64,000 nucleotides of DNA from Blastococcus saxobsidens DD2 (GTDB lineage: Bacteria > Actinomycetota > Actinomycetes > Mycobacteriales > Geodermatophilaceae), in the NCBI RefSeq assembly GCF_000284015.1, contig NC_016943.1:2211541-2275540 (forward strand), read 5' to 3'. Of this stretch, positions 1 to 7,042 are shown piece by piece. Within the stretch, counting starts at the first letter, position 1, and each line of letters opens with the position of its first letter. A program made the translations under genes and the position numbers. The notes beneath the pieces were generated by a model, which was not told the DNA's origin, made no database searches, and was given only the letters and a program-made list of their open reading frames with translations.

Positions 1-189
1 CACCAGCCATGCGATGCCCTCGTCGCCGTCTGCCGGGTCCTGCTCGCCCGGGTCGCCGAAGGCGATGCGCACGGCGAACGGATCGGCCGGGTCGTAGCAC
101 AGCAGTGCCGGTACCTCGGTCCAGGACTGGGGGCCGATCAGCTGAAGAGTGATGGGGGAGATGTGGCCGGGCATCCATCGGCTCGTCAT
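1..189 (-). CDS. SsgA-family sporulation/cell-division protein, N-terminal fragment
   Basis: An open frame of 63 codons runs from an ATG at 189 leftwards off the window edge with no stop. Residues about 29-48 read as a cysteine-tyrosine-aspartate stretch (CYDPADPFAVRIAF), which resembles the YDTADPYAV block of the SsgA/SsgB family, followed further on by a WLV motif. SsgA-like proteins are small actinobacterial proteins that help position the division machinery, best known from sporulation septation in Streptomyces. Only the first half or less is visible, so the subfamily (SsgB or another) cannot be told. It is transcribed away from the sigma-factor gene. Confidence 0.6.
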   Translation of the reverse strand, partial: MTSRWMPGHISPITLQLIGPQSWTEVPALLCYDPADPFAVRIAFGDPGEQDPADGDEGIAWLV

Positions 190-308
190 GTCAGGTCAAC
201 GACCGGCGGCGGGAGAAGTCACGAGTTCGGGCATGTGGTGTCACACCCGCATCATGCGCCACAGCGGCCCCATCGAACCGGATGGCTGGTTCCGGACGAA
301 GGCCCCGT

Positions 309-962
309 GTGACCATGGGAGCCGTGAGTCGACCGGTTCTCCGGCCGGAGGACGGCGTCGGTGACGTCGAGATCCTCCGGCGCATCCGCGCCGGTGACCG
401 CGGTGCCGTCGACGAGCTGTACGAGCGCTTCCGGCGGCCCGCCTTCGCGCTGGCCCGCCGAATCCTGGCCGACGACGGCCTGGCCGAGGACGTCCTGCAG
501 GACGTCTTCCTCGGCGTCTGGCGCGATCCCGGGGCCTACGACGGCGCGCGGGGGAGCTTCGCGTCCTGGCTGCTCGCCGTGGTGCACCACAAGGCGGTCG
601 ACGCGGTGCGCCGCGAGGAGTCGCAGCGACGGCGCCAGGCCCGCGCCGAGGACCAGGCGGTCCTCGATGCTCCGGTCGCCACCCGGGACGTGGAGGACGA
701 CGCGTGGTCCCGGGTCGTCGCCGAGCAGGTGCGATCGGCGCTGAGTGTCCTGCCCGGACCGCAGAAGGAGGCCCTGACGCTCGCGTACTACGGCGGCTAC
801 ACCCAGCGCGAGGTGGCCGCGCTGACCGGTGCGCCGCTCGGCACGGTCAAGACGCGGATGCTGGCGGGGATGCGCCGGCTGAAGTCCGAGCTCGGCGGGC
901 TGTCCGGCCCGGCGGGTGGGGGAGCGCTGAGCGACGACGCGCCATGGGACGGGACACGATGA
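309..962 (+). CDS. sigK: ECF RNA polymerase sigma factor, SigK-like
   Basis: Extracytoplasmic-function sigma factor of about 217 residues. Region 2 lies at about residues 20-95, with the AEDVLQDVF and RGSFASWLLAVVHHKAVD segments that bind core polymerase and the -10 element. Region 4 lies at about 145-200, with YTQREVAALTGAPLGTVKTR as the helix-turn-helix for -35 recognition. The GTG at 309 is chosen because GAAGG ends 6 bases upstream; ATG 315 and ATG 282 are alternatives in the same frame. The stop overlaps the anti-sigma start by ATGA. The next gene is an RskA-like anti-sigma factor, which supports the SigK assignment. The target regulon cannot be seen here. Confidence 0.85.
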   Translation: MTMGAVSRPVLRPEDGVGDVEILRRIRAGDRGAVDELYERFRRPAFALARRILADDGLAEDVLQDVFLGVWRDPGAYDGARGSFASWLLAVVHHKAVDAVRREESQRRRQARAEDQAVLDAPVATRDVEDDAWSRVVAEQVRSALSVLPGPQKEALTLAYYGGYTQREVAALTGAPLGTVKTRMLAGMRRLKSELGGLSGPAGGGALSDDAPWDGTR

Positions 963-1762
963 CCGCGGAACACGCGTTCGACGCACTGGCGGTCGGCTGG
1001 GCGCTGCACGCGCTGGAGCCGGACGACGAGGCGGACTTCGCGCGCCACCTGCCCGGGTGCGGGCGATGCCTGCGCACCGTCGCCGAGACCTCCGAGGTGA
1101 TGGCCGCCATGGCGCGGGACCTGCCGGCAGCGGAACCCTCGCCGGAGCTGCGTGCCCGCCTCCGCGCCGCCGTGGACGAGACCGAGCAGGTGTCGCCGGT
1201 GGCCGCTGCAGCTCCCGCCGGACCGCGACGGAGCGCGACGGAGCAGGCAGGACCACGGCCGGTGCCACGCCGTGCTCCCTGGCGGCCCGGTGTGCGGCCC
1301 CGCGCGCTGGTGGCAGCCGCGACCGCCGCGGTCGTGGGGCTGGGGGTGTGGGTGGCGGTCCTCGTCGAGGCGCGCGACGACCTGCGTTCGACCGTGGCGG
1401 CCCAGGAGGACGTCGTGGCGGAGCTGACCCGGCCGGGGCGGGCGACCATCACGCCACTCACGTCCGGGGATCGCCAGGTGGCCACGGTGGTGTCCCGCGA
1501 CGACGCGCTGCAGGTGGTCACCGACGGGCTCGAGCCGAACGACACGGCGTCGACGACGTACGTGGTGTGGGGGCTCGGCGAGGGTGATCCGGTGGCTCTC
1601 GGCACGTTCGACGTCATGCGGTCACAGATCGAGGTTCGGGCCGTAGGCTCCAGAAGGACCGGCGTCGACGCCTTCCCCGGCTACGGGATCAGCATCGAGC
1701 CCGGTCGGCAGGCTCCGTCGTCCCCGACGGAGGTCGTGGCGATGGGGGAGGTGGCCAGCTGA
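959..1762 (+). CDS. RskA-like membrane anti-sigma factor
   Basis: About 267 residues and translationally coupled to the sigma-factor gene by a four-base overlap. The N-terminal 75 residues form an anti-sigma domain with a zinc-type H30-x3-C34-x2-C37 motif. An Ala/Pro/Arg-rich linker follows, then one transmembrane helix at about 115-137, then an extracytoplasmic RskA-type C-terminal domain (residues 140-267). Family knowledge: such proteins hold the sigma factor at the membrane and release it after regulated proteolysis. A longer open frame extends upstream inside the sigma gene and is not used. The effector signal is unknown. Confidence 0.85.
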   Translation: MTAEHAFDALAVGWALHALEPDDEADFARHLPGCGRCLRTVAETSEVMAAMARDLPAAEPSPELRARLRAAVDETEQVSPVAAAAPAGPRRSATEQAGPRPVPRRAPWRPGVRPRALVAAATAAVVGLGVWVAVLVEARDDLRSTVAAQEDVVAELTRPGRATITPLTSGDRQVATVVSRDDALQVVTDGLEPNDTASTTYVVWGLGEGDPVALGTFDVMRSQIEVRAVGSRRTGVDAFPGYGISIEPGRQAPSSPTEVVAMGEVAS

Positions 1763-2247
1763 GCGGCTCGGAGACCGCGACGCCGTCGGTCGCACATGCC
1801 CAGCCGGAGACCGCCGACGAGCGGCGCGCCCGCTATGACTCCGACGAGGTCCACAGCCTCCGCGAGCGGGTGGCCGCGGCGCGTTGGCGGCGGCGCCTGG
1901 CCACCCGCCGGAGCCTGAACCACGGCTACCGCGTCGGCGTCGGGATCGTCGGTGCCCTGATCGTCGCGGCGGGTCTCGCCACCATCCCGCTGCCGGGCCC
2001 CGGGTGGCTGACGGTGATCGCGGGCCTGTTCGTGCTGGCCACCGAGTTCACCTGGGCCGAGCGGCTGCTCGAGTTCACCAAGCACCACGTCAAGCGCTGG
2101 ACCGACTGGCTCGCCGGGCGGCCGGTGTGGCTGCGCCTGCTGATCACCGTCGCGACGGCGGCGTTCGTCTACGGCGTCCTGGTGGCCACCCTGCACATGA
2201 CGGGGGTGCCCGACTGGGTGCCGGGGTGGGTTCCGCTCTGGCGGTGA
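1759..2247 (+). CDS. PGPGW-type small membrane protein (TIGR02611-like), probable CTG start
   Basis: Integral membrane protein with the IPLPGPGWLTVIAG signature of the PGPGW family and two to three hydrophobic helices; no function is established for the family. The first ATG/GTG/TTG codon in frame is GTG 1870, which gives 125 residues. I prefer CTG 1759, giving 162 residues. It has GGGGGAGG seven bases upstream, overlaps the anti-sigma stop as CTGA exactly as neighbouring genes overlap, and the added segment keeps high third-position GC and the charged N-terminus common in this family. If right, the gene is the third member of the sigma/anti-sigma operon. The start remains uncertain; the gene itself does not. 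Confidence 0.75.
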   Translation: MSGSETATPSVAHAQPETADERRARYDSDEVHSLRERVAAARWRRRLATRRSLNHGYRVGVGIVGALIVAAGLATIPLPGPGWLTVIAGLFVLATEFTWAERLLEFTKHHVKRWTDWLAGRPVWLRLLITVATAAFVYGVLVATLHMTGVPDWVPGWVPLWR

Positions 2248-2255
2248 CGGTCTGG

Positions 2256-2261
2256 CACAAT
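2256..2261 (+). promoter_or_regulatory. Candidate -10 box for tRNA-Val
   Basis: CACAAT lies 12 bases before the first base of the tRNA, the expected spacing for a -10 element with a short 5' leader. No clear -35 hexamer is visible. Confidence 0.35.
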
Positions 2262-2273
2262 CGACGACGTACC

Positions 2274-2345
2274 GGGCGATTGGCTCAGTGGTAGAGCGCT
2301 TCGTTCACACCGAAGAGGTCACTGGTTCGAACCCAGTATCGCCCA
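2274..2345 (+). tRNA. tRNA-Val, anticodon CAC
   Basis: A full cloverleaf can be drawn. The acceptor stem pairs GGGCGAT with ATCGCCC. The D arm is GCTC/GAGC. The anticodon stem CTTCG/CGAAG holds loop TTCACAC with anticodon CAC at 2306-2308. The T arm is ACTGG-TTCGAAC-CCAGT. The discriminator is A2345, and the genome continues CCG, so the terminal CCA is not encoded and must be added. It reads GUG codons, which are very frequent in this genome. It stands alone between an operon end and a strong terminator. Confidence 0.95.
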
Positions 2346-2351
2346 CCGGTA

Positions 2352-2387
2352 CGAAGGCCCGGTCCACGTCCGCGGACCGGGCCTTCG
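2352..2387 (+). terminator. Strong hairpin terminator after tRNA-Val
   Basis: A perfect 14-bp stem (2352-2365 with 2374-2387, starting CGAAGGCCCGG) and an 8-base loop lie six bases after the tRNA. There is no U tract, as is usual in GC-rich actinobacteria. It also lies just beyond the end of the convergent multicopper oxidase gene and may stop both transcripts. Confidence 0.75.
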
Positions 2388-2406
2388 GCGTTCCAGGGGT
2401 CCGGCG

Positions 2407-3789
2407 TCAGCGGCCGTAGTCGACGAGTCGGACCATGCCGTCCTCCATGTGGTGGTGGTTGTGGCAGTGGAAGAGCCACCGACCCGGATTGGTCGCCAGG
2501 AAGTCGATGCTGACCTCCCCACCGCGCGAGGGCACCGCGACGGTGTCCTTGACCGGGCCGCGTCCGCTGGGCGTGCGCACCTGGAAGTGATGACCGTGCA
2601 GGTGCATCGGATGCCACTTGGCGCCGGTGTTCCGCAGGTTCAACCGCACCCATTCGCCGTCGGCGACCGGGAGCGGATCGGCGTCGGGGTAGCTCTGGCC
2701 GTTGATCTCGGTGCCCTCCAGCGTCAGGTCGAAGACCCGGTCCGGGCTCCCGGTCGGGACCGGCAGGGGCTCGGTCGCCAGGAGCTCGTCGTACCCGGCC
2801 AGCCGGCCGTCGAGCTCGGCGGGCCTGCTCTCGGCCGGCGGCGTGGCGGACGCCGGGCTCCCGGTGTAGCGGAGCACCGCCCGCCCCTGACCCGGCCGGC
2901 CCTCGGGCTGCACGCCGATCTGCCACGTCCCGCCGCGCTGCCGGAGGTCGACCAGGACGTCGTAGCGCTCACCCATGCCGAGGCGCAGGGCGTCCACGGT
3001 CACCGGCTCCACCGGCATGCCGTCGGTGTGCGTGATGGTGAGGGGATGGCCGGCGATGGCGAACCGGAAGCCGGTGTCCGCGGCGACGTTCATCACCCGG
3101 AGGCGCAGCCGGTCACCCGGCCGCCCCTCCACCACCGCCGGATCCTCCGGCGGCCGGCCGTTGACCAGGAGGAAGGGGTACCGGCGGCCGCCGAAGGAGA
3201 CCACCTCCCGGGCATCGGGCACCGCCGGCGTGCCCGGTTCCCCACCGGCGTGGCCGCGGTGCTCGTCGACGCCGTCGGCCCAGTCGTCGAGCATCAGGGT
3301 GTGCTCGCGGTCGTAGGCCAGCGGCTCGTCCCGGGGTTCCACGACCAGCGGCCCGTAGAGCCCGCGATCGAGTTGCATGCCGACGTGCGCGTGGTACATG
3401 AACGAGCCCGGCACCGGCGTCCGGAACTCGTACAGGAACTCGCCGCCCGGTGCGATCGGCCGTTGCGTGACGCCCGGGACGCCGTCCATCGCGTTGGGCG
3501 GGGCCAGCCCGTGCCAGTGCACCGTCGTGTCGTCGGGCAGCCCGTTCTGCACGCGCACCCGCAGCAGCTCCCCGGCCCGGAGCCGGATCTCCGGGCCGGG
3601 GACCGTGCCGTACCCCCAGGTGCGGGCCCCGGTGCCCGCCAGGTCCAGGGTCATGGGGCCGGGCCGCAGGGGGAGTGCCGGCGGGCCGGATGCCGCGGGG
3701 GCGCCGCATCCGGTGATCGCGGCCAGCCCGGCCACCGCCGACCCGGCCAGGAAGCTCCGGCGGGTCAGCGGCAGCTGCGGGCGGGTCAC
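2407..3789 (-). CDS. Multicopper oxidase, Tat-exported lipoprotein
   Basis: About 460 residues. The N-terminus has a twin-arginine signal (R10-R11, RRSFLAG) followed by a lipobox ending at C28 (AAITGC), so the protein is predicted to be exported folded and lipid-anchored. The four copper-binding motifs are present in order: HWHG in the first cupredoxin domain, YHAH soon after, HPMHLHGHHF near the C-terminus, then HCHNHHHMEDGM. This is the three-domain laccase/CueO-like layout. The substrate (Cu(I), Mn(II) or phenolics) is not readable. The GTG start overlaps the stop of the upstream lipoprotein gene (GTGA), so the two are co-translated. A longer upstream open frame overlaps that gene and is rejected as the start. 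Confidence 0.88.
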   Translation of the reverse strand: MTRPQLPLTRRSFLAGSAVAGLAAITGCGAPAASGPPALPLRPGPMTLDLAGTGARTWGYGTVPGPEIRLRAGELLRVRVQNGLPDDTTVHWHGLAPPNAMDGVPGVTQRPIAPGGEFLYEFRTPVPGSFMYHAHVGMQLDRGLYGPLVVEPRDEPLAYDREHTLMLDDWADGVDEHRGHAGGEPGTPAVPDAREVVSFGGRRYPFLLVNGRPPEDPAVVEGRPGDRLRLRVMNVAADTGFRFAIAGHPLTITHTDGMPVEPVTVDALRLGMGERYDVLVDLRQRGGTWQIGVQPEGRPGQGRAVLRYTGSPASATPPAESRPAELDGRLAGYDELLATEPLPVPTGSPDRVFDLTLEGTEINGQSYPDADPLPVADGEWVRLNLRNTGAKWHPMHLHGHHFQVRTPSGRGPVKDTVAVPSRGGEVSIDFLATNPGRWLFHCHNHHHMEDGMVRLVDYGR

Positions 3790-4631
3790 TCGACCTCGAA
3801 CTCCGCCAGCATCCCCAGGGCCACGTGCGGCGGGCCGCTGCCCTCGGTGTCGTGCGTCGTGCCCTGGGGGACGAAGCAGGCGGCGGCGTAGCGCCCGGGT
3901 TCCATCTTCAGGAACACGGTGTCGGACCCGCCGGGGTGGGCGAAGGCGGCGCCGGTGAACTGGATCATCGACTCCGATTCCTCCGGCGGCAGGGCGGCGA
4001 TCTCCTCCACCGGCATGGACACGTCGTCGTTGATCCGGACGATGCCGATCTCGTGCAGCTCCTGGCCCTCGTTGTGGAACGTCACCGACACCGTTCCGGC
4101 CGGCACCGTGTCGGGGATGCCCTCGTACTCGTAGTCCACCCCGGTGGCCTCGATGCGCTCGTAGTCGCACTCGGCGAGCATGTACTCGTCGATGGCATCG
4201 TCGGCCGCCATGTACTCGTCGCTGTCGAGCGCCGACATGTCACCGGCCAGCGCCTCCCGCACCGCGGCGACCGCGGTGCGGACGTCCTCCTCGACCTCCG
4301 ACGGGGCGGTTCCCTCCGCGTGCGCCAGCAACGGCTCCACCTCGGCGCCGAACTCCTCCAGCGCCGCCTGCGCCTGCTCCGGCGGCATGGTCTCGTCGAT
4401 CGGTGGTGCGCCGGCGAACGAGGCCTCTACGTCCACCGATGCCGCGCAGAACTCCGCCGGATCAGCGACGGCGGCCTCGGACGTCGCCGTCGCCTCGGAC
4501 GTCGCCGTGGCCTGGGCGTCGCCCGCGGTCTCGACCGGGCCGTCGTCGGACCCGCAGGCGCTCACCGCGGCGGCGAGCACCAGCGCCGCACCCCCCGCCG
4601 ACCAGCGGCGGAGCCTCCTCGTCGTGCCCAT
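3786..4631 (-). CDS. Secreted lipoprotein with C-terminal cupredoxin-like domain
   Basis: 281 residues. A Sec signal peptide ends in the lipobox VSAC with C26 as the lipidated residue. Residues 27-170 are acidic and helical in character and are unassigned. The C-terminal ~110 residues look like a plastocyanin/azurin-type fold: VTFHNEGQELHEIGI carries the first possible His ligand, and RYAAACFVPQGT and HVALGM could supply Cys, His and Met of a type 1 copper site. It is the first gene of a two-gene operon with the multicopper oxidase, overlapping it by four bases. Likely role (inference): electron donor or acceptor, or copper carrier, for that oxidase at the outer face of the membrane. Confidence 0.7.
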   Translation of the reverse strand: MGTTRRLRRWSAGGAALVLAAAVSACGSDDGPVETAGDAQATATSEATATSEAAVADPAEFCAASVDVEASFAGAPPIDETMPPEQAQAALEEFGAEVEPLLAHAEGTAPSEVEEDVRTAVAAVREALAGDMSALDSDEYMAADDAIDEYMLAECDYERIEATGVDYEYEGIPDTVPAGTVSVTFHNEGQELHEIGIVRINDDVSMPVEEIAALPPEESESMIQFTGAAFAHPGGSDTVFLKMEPGRYAAACFVPQGTTHDTEGSGPPHVALGMLAEFEVE

Positions 4632-4850
4632 CGGTCATCCCAGCCTCTCTGGTCGGTGGACGGCGGCCGGCGCGGTTGCCGATCGCGTCGGACGGTGCAG
4701 AGTTGCGAGGTCGGGCGTTCTGTGGTGGGGGTCGGAGCGCGGCGCGCGGGAACGGCTGGGCCGGTGCCGCGATCCCTCACGATCCGTCTCCCCGGGAGTC
4801 CGCTGGGTGCGCACGAGCGCGCGGCGGGCCTCCGGGAGCACCATGGAGGG

Positions 4851-5234
4851 GTGAGCGCGCAGCCCGACCGAGCGGCCCGGCTGCAGCTCGTCCTCGACCG
4901 GGACGGGCCCAGCTGCGTGTGGTGCGGGCGGGCCTTCACCCCGCAGGTGCGGCCGACCACCGAGCACGTCGTGCCGCGGGTCAAGGGCGGGCCGTCGTGG
5001 CTGGAGAACGAGGTCGCTGCCTGCGGTCGCTGCAACGGGGAGCGCGGGCACCGGACGCCGGTGGAGTGGCTGGAGGAGTGCCGTCGGCGGGGCTGGCCCG
5101 CGGACGGACACCGCCTCGAGCGGGTGCTCACCGCGCTGGGCGAGGCGATCGCCCGCACCGGTGGCCAGCGCCGGGCCCGGCCCTACCTGGACGCGCAGCT
5201 GCGCCGGCTGCGCCGCCTCGGAGCCGCCGCCTAG
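4851..5234 (+). CDS. HNH endonuclease-domain protein
   Basis: 127 residues with a compact HNH zinc domain: CVWCGR (first CxxC), TEHVVPR with the catalytic His, then ACGRCNGERG (second CxxC and Asn). Small stand-alone HNH proteins of this type are widespread in actinobacteria and their roles are mostly unknown. GTG 4851 is chosen because GGAGGGG lies immediately upstream; the much longer frame reaching back to 3825 lies over the minus-strand lipoprotein and has no support. The C-terminal 45 residues are basic. It ends in TAG, whose bases begin the -10-like box of the following gene. Confidence 0.8.
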   Translation: MSAQPDRAARLQLVLDRDGPSCVWCGRAFTPQVRPTTEHVVPRVKGGPSWLENEVAACGRCNGERGHRTPVEWLEECRRRGWPADGHRLERVLTALGEAIARTGGQRRARPYLDAQLRRLRRLGAAA

Positions 5235-5237
5235 GGT
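5232..5237 (+). promoter_or_regulatory. TAGGGT -10 box, leaderless start of MOSC gene
   Basis: TAGGGT matches the actinobacterial TANNNT -10 pattern and lies 7 bases before GTG 5245, so transcription would begin at or next to the start codon. Its first three bases are the stop codon of the HNH gene. Confidence 0.45.
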
Positions 5238-5244
5238 CGGGGCC

Positions 5245-5799
5245 GTGACGACGACCGGCCGGGTGGCGAGGATCTGGATCTACCCCGTGAAGTCCCTCGG
5301 GGGCACCGCCCGCGACCGCGTGCACCTGGCGCCGGCGGGGCCGGAGGGGGACCGGGCGTACACCGTCGTCGACGCCGCCAGTGGGGAGGTGGTGCGCGGC
5401 AGGCACGCTCCCGGCCTGGCCGAGGTGACGCCCAGCGGGGATCCGGACGCCGACGGGCACACGGTGGCCGAGGTGCTCGGCCGGCCGGTCCGCGTCGAGC
5501 CCGCATCCGGGGGATCGGGCGCCGACGTCGCCGCGGTGCACCTGGTGTCCCGGCAGGCGATCGACCGGGCCGCGGTCGGCGACGTCCCCGAGGGCTGCTC
5601 GGCCGACGATCCGCGCGCCAACGTCCTGCTCGAGCTGCCCGGCGACAACGAGCGGAGCTGGGTGGGCCGCACGGTGCGGATCGGGTCGGCGGAACTGCAC
5701 GTCACCCGCACCCCGAAGCACTGCCTCGGCGTGTACGCCGAGGTCCGGCAGCCCGGCGACATCGCCGTGGGCGATCCGGTGAGCCTGCTCGGCGACTAG
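5245..5799 (+). CDS. MOSC domain-containing protein
   Basis: 184 residues. The N-terminal half (IYPVKSLGGTARDRV, then EGDRAYTVVDAASGEVV) is the MOSC beta-barrel domain. The MOSC core runs from about residue 95, with RANVLLELPG and a TPKHCLGVYAEV segment whose Cys corresponds to the conserved MOSC cysteine. MOSC proteins bind molybdenum cofactor or carry sulfur for N-hydroxylated compound reduction (mARC/YiiM relatives). The substrate is unknown. GTG 5245 is chosen because it follows the -10-like box by 7 bases; there is no Shine-Dalgarno sequence, consistent with a leaderless mRNA. Confidence 0.85.
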   Translation: MTTTGRVARIWIYPVKSLGGTARDRVHLAPAGPEGDRAYTVVDAASGEVVRGRHAPGLAEVTPSGDPDADGHTVAEVLGRPVRVEPASGGSGADVAAVHLVSRQAIDRAAVGDVPEGCSADDPRANVLLELPGDNERSWVGRTVRIGSAELHVTRTPKHCLGVYAEVRQPGDIAVGDPVSLLGD

Positions 5800-5802
5800 C
5801 CT
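5797..5802 (+). promoter_or_regulatory. TAGCCT -10 box, leaderless start of CapA-like gene
   Basis: TAGCCT lies 6 bases before GTG 5809, and its TAG is the stop codon of the MOSC gene. No ribosome binding site precedes the GTG. Confidence 0.45.
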
Positions 5803-5808
5803 CCGGGC

Positions 5809-6981
5809 GTGCCGAAGATCCGCCGCACGGACGTCGTGCTGGTGCTGCTGCCCTTGATGGCCTCCTGCTCGACGCAGGCCGACGGTGAGCAGGTGCCCCC
5901 GGCTGCAGCCGCTTCGGCGGCGCCGGGCACCTCCGCCGCTGCCACGTCCACCAGCCCACCGCGACCGCCATCGCCACCGCCACCGCCACCGCCGGAGACG
6001 GTCACCCTGGTGGCCACCGGGGACGTCCTGATCCATCAGGACGGCGCGCTCACCGCCGGCGCGGCCGTGGAGGGCGGTGGCTACGATTTCGAGGACGTCT
6101 TCGCGCCGGTCGCCCCGCTGATCCAGGCGGCCGACCTGGCCATCTGTCACCTGGAGGCCCCGGTCGCCCCGCCGGGTGGTCCGTTCCGGGGCTACCCGCG
6201 ATTCGTCGCCCAGCCGCAGATCGTGGAGGCGCTGGCCGGGGCCGGGTACGACGTGTGCTCCACGGCGTCCAACCATTCGCTCGACGACGGTTTCGACGGC
6301 TTGACCCGGACCCTCGACGTCCTCGAGGCGGCCGGTGTGGCGCACACCGGCACCCACCGCAGCGAGCAGGACAGTCTCGAGCCCACGATCGTCGATGCCG
6401 GTGGGGTCCATGTCGGGCACGTGGCGGGGACGTTCAGCCTGAACGGGATCCCGCTGCCGGACGGGCGGCCGTGGGCGGTCGACGTGGTCGAGGTGCCGGA
6501 CGTCGAGCCGATGCTCGCCGCGGCCGCCCGGGCCCGCGCCGCCGGGGCGGAGATCGTGGTGGCGAGCCTGCACTGCTGCGCGGAGTACGACCACGACCCC
6601 ACCCGGGCGCAGGAGCAGGCCGCACGGACGCTGCTGGCCTCACCGGACGTCGACCTCGTCCTGGGGCACCACGCGCACGTCGTGCAGCCCTTCGAGGAGT
6701 TCGACGGCGAGTGGATCGCGTACGGGCTGGGCAACCACCTGGCCGAGCAAGCGACCCTGGGCTACGCCACCGAGGAATCGGTGATGGCGCGGTTCACGTT
6801 CACCCGCGAGTCCGATGGCGGGTTCACGGTTTCCGTGGCCGAGGCTGTTCCGCTGCTCATCGACCGTCGTGCTGACGGGCTGCGGATCGTGCCCGCCGAC
6901 CCGGTGACCTTCGATCTCGTCGCTGGGGTGCTCGACCGGCGAGGGGCGACCGCGGATGGGCTTGCCGTCGTTCCCGAGTGA
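5809..6981 (+). CDS. CapA-family lipoprotein (poly-gamma-glutamate type metallophosphatase fold)
   Basis: 390 residues. The N-terminal signal peptide ends in lipobox LMASC (C20). An Ala/Ser/Pro linker follows with a polyproline run at about residues 54-64. The CapA domain (about 66-330) shows [39 protein letters not shown] and [12 protein letters not shown], i.e. the metallophosphatase-like metal ligands of PGA_cap proteins. Known members act in capsule or poly-gamma-glutamate anchoring, but many actinobacterial copies have no capsule genes nearby, and neither does this one, so a cell-surface hydrolase role is as likely. The start follows a -10 box by 6 bases. Confidence 0.82.
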   Translation: MPKIRRTDVVLVLLPLMASCSTQADGEQVPPAAAASAAPGTSAAATSTSPPRPPSPPPPPPPETVTLVATGDVLIHQDGALTAGAAVEGGGYDFEDVFAPVAPLIQAADLAICHLEAPVAPPGGPFRGYPRFVAQPQIVEALAGAGYDVCSTASNHSLDDGFDGLTRTLDVLEAAGVAHTGTHRSEQDSLEPTIVDAGGVHVGHVAGTFSLNGIPLPDGRPWAVDVVEVPDVEPMLAAAARARAAGAEIVVASLHCCAEYDHDPTRAQEQAARTLLASPDVDLVLGHHAHVVQPFEEFDGEWIAYGLGNHLAEQATLGYATEESVMARFTFTRESDGGFTVSVAEAVPLLIDRRADGLRIVPADPVTFDLVAGVLDRRGATADGLAVVPE

Positions 6982-6996
6982 GGTCGGGCCGCGCAC

Positions 6997-7002
6997 TAGG
7001 CT
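6997..7002 (+). promoter_or_regulatory. TAGGCT -10 box for the thrS operon
   Basis: TAGGCT lies 40 bases before GTG 7043; a transcript starting near 7010 would carry a short leader with GGAG at 7032-7035. Confidence 0.4.
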
Positions 7003-7042
7003 CGGTGTCCTCGCCCACCCGCCGATCCTCTGGAGCGTCTCC

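Noticed and set aside
282..2247. Link between the SigK-RskA pair and the copper genes nearby
   Set aside because: They are separated by a tRNA and strong terminator and face each other; no shared promoter motif was found.
4632..4850. A gene or ECF promoter in the 219-base divergent gap
   Set aside because: No frame with a start and ribosome binding site, and the GGAAC-like words lack a matching -10.
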